Positions 32,625 through 41,023 of a DNA stretch of 64,000 bases are shown here, piece by piece (position 1 is the stretch's first letter; the number at the start of each line of letters is the position of its first letter). Both the position numbers and the translations under genes were made by a program. The DNA is taken from positions 620,001-684,000 of the forward strand of contig OY969915.1 in the NCBI GenBank assembly GCA_963704545.1, written 5' to 3'. Source of the DNA: VRUE01 sp963704545. GTDB taxonomy: Bacteria; Actinomycetota; Thermoleophilia; Solirubrobacterales; 70-9. The notes below the pieces were generated by a model. That model was not told the origin of the DNA and did not search any database. It saw nothing but the letters and a program-made list of their open reading frames with translations.

Positions 32625-34316
32625 ATGGTGTTTCTCCGAGACTATCCACCGCAACTATCGGTCCCGCTCAGTTGGCGAGAGATATACCTGCACGGTGCGT
32701 TTGGGCAGCGGGAGTTGATCTCCGAGAGTCCGCTGTCGCGCCAAGCCAAAGAGCGCTCGATTGACCTCGGAATCGGTCGCAAGCCCTTCGAAGAGCTAGA
32801 CCAAGCTGGCGCTCTGCAGCCGATCGCATTCGCCGAGGGTGGTTACTGGCCCGGCTTCCAGCTGCCAGCTATCCCCGAAGCAGAGATGACCTTTCGCGAG
32901 GAGCGAGGTGCCGTGGATTGGGCGGAGAACTATTCTTGGGACGCTCACGGCTACCCCGAGGTATCGGCTATGTATTCGCCTTGGCAGGTGCTCTATCTCG
33001 ACGACGTCGTCACCGCGGGGCGGATAACCATCTCGCTCGAGACGCTGTTGCTCTGCGGTGAGCGACGAGAGAAGGCCTTGGAGTCCGTTCGCGGCTTCTA
33101 TGAGCGCGAGGAGGACAATTGGAAGGGCATCGACGAGGCTTGGCGCCCGCTTCTGAAGACACTCGTCACTCTGCAAAATCGCTACTGGCCACACGTCAGC
33201 GGCCGGGTCACCCTGCTGCCCGACCCTGCCAATGACTCGGATTGGATCGAGGCCGGCCGCGGCGCTGATCCAGTCCCGGCAGAGGACCTCCTTGCCTTGC
33301 TTGGCGCCAGCGCCGAGGAGCTCACCGCCGCTTACCACTATCTCGTATCGCGGGGGATCGACCGAGAGCCTGCGGATGGTCTGATCATGCTGCGCCGCGC
33401 CCGTCCCCGCCCCTTTCAGAGCCGCTGGCGGGGACATCCTCGCCGTGCCCAGGACAACTTCGACGCGGCGGAGCTTCTCCGTCTCTTCCTCGTCGATCTG
33501 CTCGGAACTGACGTCGACCCGCCAAGCGAGACGATCATGGATGGACGCCAAGGCGAACGCGCCTCTCTTTTTCAGCATGGCCCTGCCGCCGCTGTGGATC
33601 GCGAGAAGCTAAAGCAGGAGTTGGTGAACGCAGAGCTCTATCCCCACGGCGTTGAGGTCATAGTCGAGGGCCCGAGCGAGATGAGTTTGGTCGACACCCT
33701 CGTCGCTGGTTTGTTGGGGCCCCAGGCGGCAGAGGAGGTCAGCTACTTCGACCTGGAAGGTGTCGGTGCAGCGAAGCAGGTCATACCACTTGCCACGAGC
33801 CTTGGTGCGTATGCCATTCGCACGCTATTGCTCGTCGATCGCGAGGGTCGGATGGGCCCCTACGCGGAACGTGCCGTCGAGCTCGGCACGATGGAGGCCG
33901 ACGATGTCTGTCTCGCCGAGAAGAGCCTCGAGGAGGACAATGCCAGCCCCGAGGAGCTGATTGCACTTGCCGCCCAGTTGGCAGCTGCGCCCCCTGAGGG
34001 CATCGAGGCCGTCGAGCTTGCGATCTCAGCGGAGCAGCTTCTCTCTGCACACCAGAGTCGGATCGACGGCGCCCACAAAGGCGAGCACCCAGCCCTTGCC
34101 GGAACCCTGGTCGAAGAGGCTGAGAATCACGATCCGCCGGTTCGTATTTGCAAGCCCGATCTCGCCGAGGCGCTCGCCCGGCAAATGGTTCGCGAGTTCG
34201 AGCAGGCATCGGGCGATGCGAAGGATCTAGAGCACCTCTATCGACGAAGGCCTGCTTTGGGCTTTGTCGTTAAGCGAGTCATCGGCGCGATCAATCGTCC
34301 GGTTCCGATGAGCTAG
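32625..34316 (+). CDS. TOPRIM-like domain protein without ATPase
   Basis: 563 residues. Residues about 340-450 look like a TOPRIM nuclease domain of the OLD type: EVIVEGPSEMSLVDTL (the VEGxSE/D motif, Glu near 348), YFDLEGVG with its Asp, and RTLLLVDREGRMG (DxEG near 405), then LAEKSLEEDNASPEELIA, as at the end of OLD-family TOPRIM domains. No Walker A or B is present. The N-terminal 330 residues begin LSVPLSWREIYLHGAFGQRE and are of no known family. The unit could be an effector that works with an unseen partner. Its place in a defence-like stretch supports that, but it is inference. Confidence 0.65.
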   Translation: MVFLRDYPPQLSVPLSWREIYLHGAFGQRELISESPLSRQAKERSIDLGIGRKPFEELDQAGALQPIAFAEGGYWPGFQLPAIPEAEMTFREERGAVDWAENYSWDAHGYPEVSAMYSPWQVLYLDDVVTAGRITISLETLLLCGERREKALESVRGFYEREEDNWKGIDEAWRPLLKTLVTLQNRYWPHVSGRVTLLPDPANDSDWIEAGRGADPVPAEDLLALLGASAEELTAAYHYLVSRGIDREPADGLIMLRRARPRPFQSRWRGHPRRAQDNFDAAELLRLFLVDLLGTDVDPPSETIMDGRQGERASLFQHGPAAAVDREKLKQELVNAELYPHGVEVIVEGPSEMSLVDTLVAGLLGPQAAEEVSYFDLEGVGAAKQVIPLATSLGAYAIRTLLLVDREGRMGPYAERAVELGTMEADDVCLAEKSLEEDNASPEELIALAAQLAAAPPEGIEAVELAISAEQLLSAHQSRIDGAHKGEHPALAGTLVEEAENHDPPVRICKPDLAEALARQMVREFEQASGDAKDLEHLYRRRPALGFVVKRVIGAINRPVPMS

Positions 34317-34413
34317 TCAACACGTGGGTCTGAACTAGTCCCTCGCATGCCCTCCTCTTCAGGTAGGGGGGCATGCTCGCTGGAGCCCTGGCTGAGGTCT
34401 CCATGTTGCGACG

Positions 34414-34770
34414 ATGCCTCCATATACCGCCGCAGACAATCCGGCTCGCCAAACGGCGCCTGCGCAACTGGCAACCGCTCGCAATCCCGAGTTCCCGGCA
34501 ATGTTTGAAGCGGCGGAGCGCCGACGCAAGCTCCTCGGTGCGCTGGCTGAGCGTCGCCGCGAGGGGGAGCATTCCCAGACGGCGGTTGCGGTGGCAATGC
34601 GCAGTTCGCAATCGAGCATCGCTCGACTTGAGACTTCCGCAACCGATGCTCGCCTCTCGACCCTGGATCGCTATGCGCACGCGCTCGGCTATCGCGTCGA
34701 GTACAGCCTCGTTCCCGAGGGCCAGGCCCCGGCCGTTTCACCGTCGCTCGCCCGTCCCAGCGCCTCCTAG
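34414..34770 (+). CDS. XRE-family HTH protein
   Basis: 118 residues from ATG 34414; ATG 34501 would give a core protein of 89 residues starting MFEAAERRRK. The helix-turn-helix runs through SQTAVAVAMRSSQSSIARLE and SDARLSTLDRYAHALGY-like sequence. The N-terminal 30 residues and the Pro/Ser tail look unstructured. It follows the TOPRIM-like gene by 97 bases in the same direction and may regulate it; a HigA-like antitoxin lacking its toxin is an alternative. Confidence 0.68.
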   Translation: MPPYTAADNPARQTAPAQLATARNPEFPAMFEAAERRRKLLGALAERRREGEHSQTAVAVAMRSSQSSIARLETSATDARLSTLDRYAHALGYRVEYSLVPEGQAPAVSPSLARPSAS

Positions 34771-34919
34771 CCGAGCGGCTGGGGGACTCACCGTTCGAGC
34801 AGCTCGCCCTCCTCGCTTATCAACCAACAATCGCAGGGTGACCCCAGCCGCCAAAAAGACACGATCCATCCTCATATCCGAGCTCGCCTTCCCTCAGTCG
34901 AACAAATTGACGTGCTCTG

Positions 34920-35336
34920 TTAGCTTGCAGGGTCAGCCTGAGACCCACGCCGCAGCACGCTGTAGTCCCCCGCGCCGCCCATGATTGCGATCGCTGCGAT
35001 CAGGGCTAGGTAGGCGCCGATCTCGGGGTCGGCGTTTGCTGGGAAGTCGAAGAGGATGAGCCAGGCGAGGAGGAGCGTTGCCACTACTCCGAGCAGGTCG
35101 GTCGCTGCGTTCAGCGAGAGGTCGGGGCGGAAGAAGCTGTGGCGGCCGCCGGTGATCGCCGCCCCGATCGCGACTAGGCCGGCGATCAGGAAGAAGACGT
35201 CGGTCATCGTCGAGAACTCCCAGCCGGTTTGGCTGATGCCTTCGATGTCGGCCCAGGGGAGGAATAGGGAGACGATCAGCAGTACGCCTCCGGCGCCCGC
35301 GATCAGTTGACCGATGCCGGGTTTGCTCATGTTCAT
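34920..35336 (-). CDS. four-helix membrane protein
   Basis: 138 residues. Hydrophobic segments at about 9-28 (QLIAGAGGVLLIVSLFLPWA), 45-62 (VFFLIAGLVAIGAAITGG), 80-100 (LLGVVATLLLAWLILFDF) and 106-122 (IGAYLALIAAIAIMGGAG), ending YSVLRRGSQAD. The first segment with FLPWADI resembles small actinobacterial membrane proteins of unknown role. It overlaps the MmyB-like regulator's stop by four bases (ATGA) and is probably the regulated partner in one operon. Confidence 0.7.
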   Translation of the reverse strand: MNMSKPGIGQLIAGAGGVLLIVSLFLPWADIEGISQTGWEFSTMTDVFFLIAGLVAIGAAITGGRHSFFRPDLSLNAATDLLGVVATLLLAWLILFDFPANADPEIGAYLALIAAIAIMGGAGDYSVLRRGSQADPAS

Positions 35337-36184
35337 CGTCCTCCTCTGTTTGGCGGTGTGTGCGAGTCGGCGTTTCGACGGTCGCGGGCCATGCTCTCGA
35401 GCGTCTTTGCGGTCGCCGCATCGGCGGGGAAGAGCGACTCGATCGAGAGCTCGGAGGTCGTCACCTCGCCCGCGAAGCCGAAGGTGGCGACGGTGCCGAC
35501 GAACGAGAGCTCGTCGCCGTCGGGAGTGCGCATCCGCAGCGGTGTGAGGATCTCCCTCGCGGCCGCCTCGGCCGCCGGGAGCTGCTCGTGCTCGGGCGCG
35601 GGGTAGTTCGCGACCAGCTCGAGCAGGGCGGCCAGGTCGTCATCCGCCGTAATCGCGACCTGGCGCTGGAGTCGCTCGAGAAAATACGCCCGCACCTCCC
35701 CGAGGTTGAGAACCAGGGGCGCCAGCCCGCGCGGATGAAGGCCCATCCGCAGCGCGTTGACCGGCGGCTCGAGCAGCTCCGGGTCGACCCACTCCCCGAA
35801 CGCCATGAACGCCGGGTTGGCGGCGATGACGTTCCAGCCCCGGTCCATGGCCATCGCCGGGTAGGGCTCCTGCGCGGTGAGGACTCGGTCGAGCGCCTCC
35901 CGCACCGGCGCCAGCTCCGGCTCCCCGAGCGAGCGCTCGGGGAACGCCGGGGCGTAGCCGGCGGCGAGCAGGAGCTGGTTCCGCTCTCGGAACGGAACCT
36001 CGAGCTGCTCGGCTACCCGCAGCAGCACCTCGCGCCCCGGCTTCGAGCGGCCGGTCTCGACGAAGCTCAGGTGACGGGCGGAGGTTTCCGCGTCGAGTGC
36101 TAGCTCGAGCTGGGTGAGCCGCCGGCGCTCGCGCCACTCCCGCAGCAGCGGCCCGACATCGGCATCGGAGCTTGCAGTCGGCAT
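35333..36184 (-). CDS. MmyB-type XRE regulator
   Basis: 283 residues. N-terminal XRE helix-turn-helix (GPLLREWRERRRLTQLELAL, then SARHLSFVETGRSKPGREVL) at about 10-65, followed by the MmyB ligand-sensing domain, with PAMAMDRGWNVIAANPAFMA near residue 110 and FLERLQRQVAITADDDLAAL. The family typically binds a fatty acid or other small ligand and represses a neighbouring oxidoreductase or membrane gene. Here it lies upstream of the four-helix membrane gene and faces a palindrome at 36218-36241. Confidence 0.88.
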   Translation of the reverse strand: MPTASSDADVGPLLREWRERRRLTQLELALDAETSARHLSFVETGRSKPGREVLLRVAEQLEVPFRERNQLLLAAGYAPAFPERSLGEPELAPVREALDRVLTAQEPYPAMAMDRGWNVIAANPAFMAFGEWVDPELLEPPVNALRMGLHPRGLAPLVLNLGEVRAYFLERLQRQVAITADDDLAALLELVANYPAPEHEQLPAAEAAAREILTPLRMRTPDGDELSFVGTVATFGFAGEVTTSELSIESLFPADAATAKTLESMARDRRNADSHTPPNRGGR

Positions 36185-36217
36185 CTGGCGGCGACTCTAG
36201 CCCGGTTGGGCTCTCCC

Positions 36218-36241
36218 GTCGATTACCCCGAGGTAATCGAC
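36218..36241. promoter_or_regulatory. palindromic operator candidate between divergent regulators
   Basis: GTCGATTACC (36218-36227), four-base spacer CCGA, then GGTAATCGAC (36232-36241): perfect 10-bp arms. It sits 34 bases from the MmyB-like start (36184) and 51 bases from the next plus-strand start. The size and placement fit an operator of the MmyB regulator. Confidence 0.7.
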
Positions 36242-36266
36242 AGATCTACCTTTCCAAAAGTTGCAG

Positions 36267-36280
36267 AAATAGAGCTATTT
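36267..36280. promoter_or_regulatory. second palindrome, near the HTH gene start
   Basis: AAATAG-AG-CTATTT, perfect 6-bp arms around two bases, in an A/T-rich stretch 12 bases before the ATG at 36292. Possibly the operator by which the following HTH protein controls its own operon. Confidence 0.5.
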
Positions 36281-36291
36281 AAGAAACTCTA

Positions 36292-37005
36292 ATGCTAGAA
36301 TACGAGCTGGAAATGGGACCGAAAGAGCGCCAGCGGATCTTCGAGAACATTGTTCGGCTGCGACGTGCTGAGCAGCAGACCCGCAATCGCGATGTCGCTC
36401 TAGTTCGCGAAGATCTCGAAGCAGAGCTTGGGGGGACGGTCTCGCGAAGTTTCGCGGCCAATCTGCTGGGCGTCAGCCACACGGCGCTCAACAACTGGAT
36501 TGCGACTGGGGACGTTCCGGTCGTCATCTCAGAGCGTGGCCGCAAGGAGGTTCCACTGCCGACCTTGCTCGACCTCTACGAACGGGTCGGCGAGGAGCGC
36601 AGCTCGGGCAGGCGCCGCCTTCACGTGCTGGAGCCAGTCATGGCCGAGGGCCGTCGCCGGGCCGAGCGGATGCGACCAGAGGTCGACGTAGACGAGTCGG
36701 GAGAGCGGCCCGACCCACACCGACGCCAGGAGCTACGCAGTCTCGCTTACCACCGAGCGCTGGCACCGCAGCTGAGCCGTCCGGCGGTTGACGAGGCGCA
36801 GCGCAAGCTTGTGCGATGGAGAAGCGACGGGAGAATCGATCCGCACTACGCCGAGGCTTGGGAATCTGTCTTCGCGATGCCGATGACCGAGATCCGCAAG
36901 GTCATCGGTGCCGACGATGCCCGCGGCCGGGATCTTCGGCAGAACTCACCTCTTGCCGGCCTGCTGAGCGAGCCAGAGCGTCGCAAGATCCTCGAGATGG
37001 TTTGA
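36292..37005 (+). CDS. HTH-domain protein of a HTH/nucleotidyltransferase pair
   Basis: 237 residues. The N-terminal part has a helix-turn-helix-like segment (FAANLLGVSHTALNNWIATG, near 63-82), then PLPTLLDLYERVG. The rest is helical with a DPHYAEAWESVFAMPMTEIR segment. It precedes the DUF6036-type gene by ten bases, the arrangement of antitoxin followed by toxin. The protein is longer than a simple antitoxin; which part binds the partner cannot be told. A candidate operator lies directly upstream. Confidence 0.7.
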   Translation: MLEYELEMGPKERQRIFENIVRLRRAEQQTRNRDVALVREDLEAELGGTVSRSFAANLLGVSHTALNNWIATGDVPVVISERGRKEVPLPTLLDLYERVGEERSSGRRRLHVLEPVMAEGRRRAERMRPEVDVDESGERPDPHRRQELRSLAYHRALAPQLSRPAVDEAQRKLVRWRSDGRIDPHYAEAWESVFAMPMTEIRKVIGADDARGRDLRQNSPLAGLLSEPERRKILEMV

Positions 37006-37015
37006 CCGCGAAACG

Positions 37016-37567
37016 ATGCGCCGCGAGGACTTCAATCATGTAATCGCCGCAGCCGCCCAGGTTGCGGAAGAGCGAGAGATCGTCGTGATCGGCAGCCAGG
37101 CCATCCTCGGAGCCGTCGACGAGCCCCCACCGAGCCTGCTCATTTCGATGGAGGCGGACGTCTATCCGCGAAACGATCCGGCGAAGGCAACCGCGATCGA
37201 CGCCAACTTGGGCGACGGCTCCGCTTTTCACGGCACCTATGGCTATTACGCGCACGGGGTCGGGCCCGAGACCGCAAAGGCTCCGGTCGGCTGGCGGGAC
37301 CGGCTCGTGAGAGTCGAGATCCCGCCGCGGGCCGGACAAAAGGACGGCGTCATCGCGCTTTGCCTGGAGACCCACGATCTCGTTCTGTCGAAGTGCGTAG
37401 CGGGCCGAGATCGCGATTGGAATTTCGCTCGGGACGCGCTGGAGGCCGGCCTCGTGGATATGGACGAGCTCCTACTGCGCATCGGCGACCTGCCGATCGA
37501 GCCGCCGGATCAGATGCACCTACGGCAGATGCTCGACGGGATCGCCAACAAGCTTGATCGCGCCTGA
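37016..37567 (+). CDS. nucleotidyltransferase-like protein (DUF6036 type)
   Basis: 183 residues. EIVVIGSQAILGAVDEPPPS followed by SMEADVYPRND gives the G-S...D-x-Y metal-site arrangement of DUF6036-like nucleotidyltransferases. The later IALCLETHDLVLSKCVAGRD and DWNFARDALEAGLVD match their C-terminal region. Proposed to be the toxin or effector of a two-gene system with the HTH gene before it; the reaction and target are unknown. It ends 13 bases before the convergent cupin gene. Confidence 0.75.
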   Translation: MRREDFNHVIAAAAQVAEEREIVVIGSQAILGAVDEPPPSLLISMEADVYPRNDPAKATAIDANLGDGSAFHGTYGYYAHGVGPETAKAPVGWRDRLVRVEIPPRAGQKDGVIALCLETHDLVLSKCVAGRDRDWNFARDALEAGLVDMDELLLRIGDLPIEPPDQMHLRQMLDGIANKLDRA

Positions 37568-37579
37568 CGCTCGCCGCCC

Positions 37580-38116
37580 CTACCCCAGCAACGGATGCAC
37601 CAGCCCGTGCTCGGCGCAGATCGCCGGCAGGCTCTCCATGTCGAACTCGATCGCGAAGCGCTCGCCCAGGGAGACCGGGTCGAAGGTGCCGTCCTTCTGC
37701 GTGCGGTCGAACTCGCGGAAGAAGTGCTCGAAGCCGGCGGGGGAGATGATCTCGAGGATGCGGAGGGGGTCGTCGCCGGCGTTCCAGAAGGTGTGCCACT
37801 GGTCTCGGGGCTTGAAGGCCAGCTCGCCGGCCTCGGCGTAGATCACGTCGTCGCCCAGCAGGGCGCCCATGCGGCCCTCGAGGACGAAGCTGTACTCGTC
37901 GACGCCCAGGTGGCGATGGCGGGGAGCGCAGAGGGAGCGGGGCGGAACCGGGTGTTCGACCAGCGAGAAGCCGCCTCCCGATTCCTCTCCGAAGACGAGG
38001 AAGCGCGCGTCGCAGCCGCCCAGCTGGGCGACGGGGCCCTCGTCGGGGCCGACCTTGCAGGGGCCCTGGGAAGCGTCGAAGCGGCGGAGCGTCTCGGTGA
38101 ACTGGGCTGCGGACAT
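37580..38116 (-). CDS. cupin-domain protein
   Basis: 178 residues. Double-stranded beta-helix with the metal motif CAPRHRHLGVDEYSFVLEG at about 62-80 and a second motif QWHTFWNAGDDPLRILEI near residue 126. It is a single-cupin protein whose reaction cannot be assigned. Divergent from the TetR gene with an 83-base gap containing a short palindrome, so it is the probable target of that regulator. Confidence 0.86.
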   Translation of the reverse strand: MSAAQFTETLRRFDASQGPCKVGPDEGPVAQLGGCDARFLVFGEESGGGFSLVEHPVPPRSLCAPRHRHLGVDEYSFVLEGRMGALLGDDVIYAEAGELAFKPRDQWHTFWNAGDDPLRILEIISPAGFEHFFREFDRTQKDGTFDPVSLGERFAIEFDMESLPAICAEHGLVHPLLG

Positions 38117-38137
38117 CGTGGAACCTCCATTTAGTTG

Positions 38138-38151
38138 AACAGTGATGTTCG
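38138..38151. promoter_or_regulatory. short palindrome between cupin and TetR genes
   Basis: GAACA-GTGA-TGTTC, perfect 5-bp arms, sits in the centre of the 83-base divergent region. TetR regulators commonly repress the gene divergent to them through such a site; no more than position supports it here. Confidence 0.5.
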
Positions 38152-38199
38152 CGAAAGTAGCATGCCGCCTCCGGTTCTGTCAAACTTCGTCGAACAAGA

Positions 38200-38826
38200 A
38201 TGTCTAGTGAAAGAACCACAGCCACCAAGCGCCGGTACCGCAAGCGCCGCCGCGCCGAGCTCGAGGATGAGACGCGGCTTCGCATCACCGAGGCCGCGGT
38301 CGACCTGCACGGGTCCCTCGGGCCGGCGAAGACGACGATCAGCGCCGTCGCCGAGCGGGCCGGCGTGCAGCGCGCGACGGTCTACAGGCACTTCCCCGAC
38401 GAAGAGGCCCTCTTCGGCGCCTGCTCCGCGCACTGGCTCGCCCAGCACCCGCTGCCCGACCTCGCCGACTGGGCCGCGATAGGCGATCCCGAAGAGCGCC
38501 TGCGGGTCGCGCTGGGCGCTCTCTACGCCTGGTACGAGTCCGGCGAGGAGATGTTGGAGAGGACCACGCGCGACGCCACCCTGGTGCCCGCGATGCGCGC
38601 TGCCGTGGGCCTCAGGCGCGCCTGGCTCGCCGAGGCCGCGGCGACGATCGTCCGCGCCCGCCCCGAGCGCGGCGCGCGCAGGCGCAGGGTCGAAGCGGCG
38701 ATCGGCCACGCGGTCTCGTTCGCCACTTGGCGCTCCCTCGTTCGCGAGCAGAGCCTCTCAGGTGCCGATGCGGTCGACCTGATCTGCGGGCTGGTCACCC
38801 AAGCGGCCGGTACTCGCCGCCGCTGA
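38200..38826 (+). CDS. TetR-family regulator
   Basis: 208 residues. The DNA-binding N-terminus is intact: RLRITEAAVDLHGSLG, then TTISAVAERAGVQRATVYRH (residues about 47-66), the TetR helix-turn-helix with YRHFPDEEALF. The C-terminal ligand domain starts near residue 75. Divergent from the cupin gene, which it probably represses. Its 3' end overlaps the convergent flavin-reductase gene by 32 bases. ATG start. Confidence 0.9.
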   Translation: MSSERTTATKRRYRKRRRAELEDETRLRITEAAVDLHGSLGPAKTTISAVAERAGVQRATVYRHFPDEEALFGACSAHWLAQHPLPDLADWAAIGDPEERLRVALGALYAWYESGEEMLERTTRDATLVPAMRAAVGLRRAWLAEAAATIVRARPERGARRRRVEAAIGHAVSFATWRSLVREQSLSGADAVDLICGLVTQAAGTRRR

Positions 38827-39271
38827 ACACCAGCGGGTCGCCCTCGCCGCTCTCCAGGTCCCGCACCTCGCCGGTGACGATCACGTGGTCGCCCGCGGCG
38901 ATCACGTCGCGCAGGTCGCAGGCGATCCAGGCCAGGGCGTCGTCGATGGCCGGGATCCCGTCGCGCTCGCTCCACCCGACCCCGTCCCACTTGTCGGCCA
39001 CCGGGGCCTTGGTGGCGAAGGTGCGGGCGATCGGCTCCTGGCCGGCGTGCAGGACGCTGACGCCGAAGTGGTTGGCCGCCTGGACGGCGAGCAGGGTGCG
39101 CGAGCCGCGGTCGAGGCAGGCGAGCATCAGCATCGGCTCTATGGAGAGCGAGCAGACGGCGTTGGCGGTCGCTCCGGCCGGCCCGTCGGGGCCGCTGGCG
39201 CTGACCACGGTGACGCCGGTCGGCAGCATCGCCATCGCGGCTCGGAAGCGGGCTGAATCGGGCGTCGGCAT
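38795..39271 (-). CDS. flavin reductase-like protein (FMN-binding split barrel)
   Basis: 158 residues from ATG 39271 (MPTPDSARFRAAM); the frame extends to 39328. Typical pattern: LPTGVTVVSASGPDGPAGAT, NAVCSLSIEPMLMLACLDR, FGVSVLHAGQEPIARTFA and a C-terminal DHVIVTGEVRDLE. These are the flavin reductase-like family, the small partner of two-component monooxygenases, or a heme/flavin-binding relative. No large monooxygenase is adjacent. The overlap with the tetR stop suggests convergent transcription. Confidence 0.87.
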   Translation of the reverse strand: MPTPDSARFRAAMAMLPTGVTVVSASGPDGPAGATANAVCSLSIEPMLMLACLDRGSRTLLAVQAANHFGVSVLHAGQEPIARTFATKAPVADKWDGVGWSERDGIPAIDDALAWIACDLRDVIAAGDHVIVTGEVRDLESGEGDPLVFSGGEYRPLG

Positions 39272-39315
39272 CGTGGAGGAACCGGATCGGGTCAAGACAA
39301 TATGATGCGCGCCGC

Positions 39316-39717
39316 GTGCGCCCTGCACTGATCACAGCCACGGTCGTCCTCGCCGCCCTCGGGCTTTCCGCCTGCGGGTTCGGCGAAGAAGGCGTCTCGG
39401 TTGCCGAGAACGACCCCAACCACGGGGGGGCCGCCCTCTTCGCCACGCACTGCTCCGGCTGCCACACGCTGGGCGCCGCCGGCACCCAGGGAAGCGGCAA
39501 TCGCGCCCTGCGCACGCAGGGTCCTAACCTCGACCAGCGAACCGAGACGTATGACGACGCTCTCTTCGCGATCCAGAACGGCGGCTTCTCCGGCGCGATC
39601 ATGCCCGCCAACATCGTCGTCGGCGACGAGGCCGACGAAGTCGCCCGCTTCGTCGCCAAGTACGCGGGCGACGAAGCCGAAGAATCGCCCCGTCCCGGCG
39701 CCCAGCCGGCGCCCTAA
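39316..39717 (+). CDS. c-type cytochrome lipoprotein
   Basis: 133 residues from GTG 39316. A lipoprotein signal (ALITATVVLAALGLSAC) has the lipobox LSAC with Cys 20, so it is anchored outside the membrane. One heme-binding motif CSGCH near residue 46-50 and a distal Met region in GAIMPANIV. This is a small monoheme cytochrome such as found with respiratory or nitrite-type oxidases, but no partner oxidase is nearby. It is followed by serS after 12 bases. Confidence 0.88.
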   Translation: MRPALITATVVLAALGLSACGFGEEGVSVAENDPNHGGAALFATHCSGCHTLGAAGTQGSGNRALRTQGPNLDQRTETYDDALFAIQNGGFSGAIMPANIVVGDEADEVARFVAKYAGDEAEESPRPGAQPAP

Positions 39718-39729
39718 CGTCCCCGAGCC

Positions 39730-41001
39730 ATGCTCGACCTGAAGCTGATCCGCTCCGATCCCGAGCGGGTCAAGGCGGCGCTCGCGCGCCGCGGAGCCGC
39801 CGAGCCGCTCGACGAACTGCTCGCCCTCGACGCCCGCCGCCGCGAGCTGCTGCCCCGGGTCGAGGGCGCCCAGGCCGAGCGCAAGACGCTCTCCAGGCAG
39901 ATCGGCGAGGCCAAGCAACGCGGCGAGGACGCCGAGGAGCAGATGCGGGCCGTGGCGGTGCTGAAGGAGACGATCGAGTCCGGCAAGGCCGAGCTGGAGC
40001 AGGTCGAGGCCGACCTGCAGCGGCTCGCCGGCGCGCTGCCCAACCTGCCCGACCCCGACGCGCCCGAAGGGATGACCGAGGAGGACGCGGTCGTCCTGCG
40101 CGAGGAGGGCGAGCGGCCGAGCTTCGAGTTCGAGCCCCGCGACCACCTCGACATCGGCACCGAGCTCGGCCTGATCGACATGGAGGCGGGCGCCCGGCTC
40201 TCCGGCTCGCGCTTCGCCTACGTAAAGGGCGACCTGGTGATGCTGGAGCTGGCGCTGGTCCGCTTTGCCCTCGACCTGGTGCGCGGCGAGGGGCACGAGC
40301 CCGTCGTCCCGCCCGTCCTCGTCCGCGAAGAGGCGCTCTACGGCACCGGCTTCCTGCCCGGCGACCGCGACCAGATCTACGAGGTGCCCAAGGACGAGCT
40401 CTTCCTCGTCGGCACCTCCGAGGTCTCCCTCGCCGCCCTGCACGCCGACGAGATCCTCGAGGCCGGTCGCCTGCCGCTGCGCTACGCCGGCTTCTCGACC
40501 TGCTTCCGCCGCGAGGCCGGCGCCGCCGGCCGCGACACGCGCGGGATCTTCCGCGTCCACCAGTTCGACAAGGTCGAGATGTTCTCGTTTGTCGAGCCCT
40601 CGGAGTCCGCGGCCGAGCACGAGCGCCTGCTGGCGATCGAGGAGCGGATCCTCTCGGCGCTGGAGATCCCCTACCGCGTCGTCAACGTGGCAGCCGGCGA
40701 CCTCGGCGCCCCGGCGGCGAAGAAGTACGACTGCGAGGCCTGGATCCCCAGCCAGGAGCGCTACCGCGAGCTGACCTCCTGCTCCAACACGACCGACTAC
40801 CAGGCGCGCCGCCTCGGTTGTAGGTATCGGCCCGGCGACGGCGAATCACCGGAGGCGGTCCACACGCTGAACGGGACGGCGGTGGCCGTGGGACGGACGA
40901 TGATCGCGCTGATCGAGAACCGGCAGGAGCGGGACGGCGGGTTCACGCTACCCACTATTTTGCATTCGTACGGGGCGCCTGAGAGGATCGGGCCTCGATG
41001 A
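39730..41001 (+). CDS. serS: seryl-tRNA synthetase
   Basis: 423 residues. N-terminal long antiparallel coiled coil (residues about 30-105: RRELLPRVEGAQAERKTLSR) that grips the tRNA-Ser variable arm, then class II core: LVGTSEVSLAALHADEIL, motif 2 region CFRREAGAAGRDTRGIFRVH, and HTLNGTAVAVGRTMIALIEN with motif 3. Standard length. Confidence 0.97.
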   Translation: MLDLKLIRSDPERVKAALARRGAAEPLDELLALDARRRELLPRVEGAQAERKTLSRQIGEAKQRGEDAEEQMRAVAVLKETIESGKAELEQVEADLQRLAGALPNLPDPDAPEGMTEEDAVVLREEGERPSFEFEPRDHLDIGTELGLIDMEAGARLSGSRFAYVKGDLVMLELALVRFALDLVRGEGHEPVVPPVLVREEALYGTGFLPGDRDQIYEVPKDELFLVGTSEVSLAALHADEILEAGRLPLRYAGFSTCFRREAGAAGRDTRGIFRVHQFDKVEMFSFVEPSESAAEHERLLAIEERILSALEIPYRVVNVAAGDLGAPAAKKYDCEAWIPSQERYRELTSCSNTTDYQARRLGCRYRPGDGESPEAVHTLNGTAVAVGRTMIALIENRQERDGGFTLPTILHSYGAPERIGPR

Positions 41002-41023
41002 ATTTGAGTAGGGCAGGCTTCCA

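Noticed and set aside
34373..34984. 203-residue plus-strand frame overlapping the XRE gene
   Set aside because: A different frame over the XRE gene gives the helix-turn-helix; this one is Arg/Ser-rich and without motifs.
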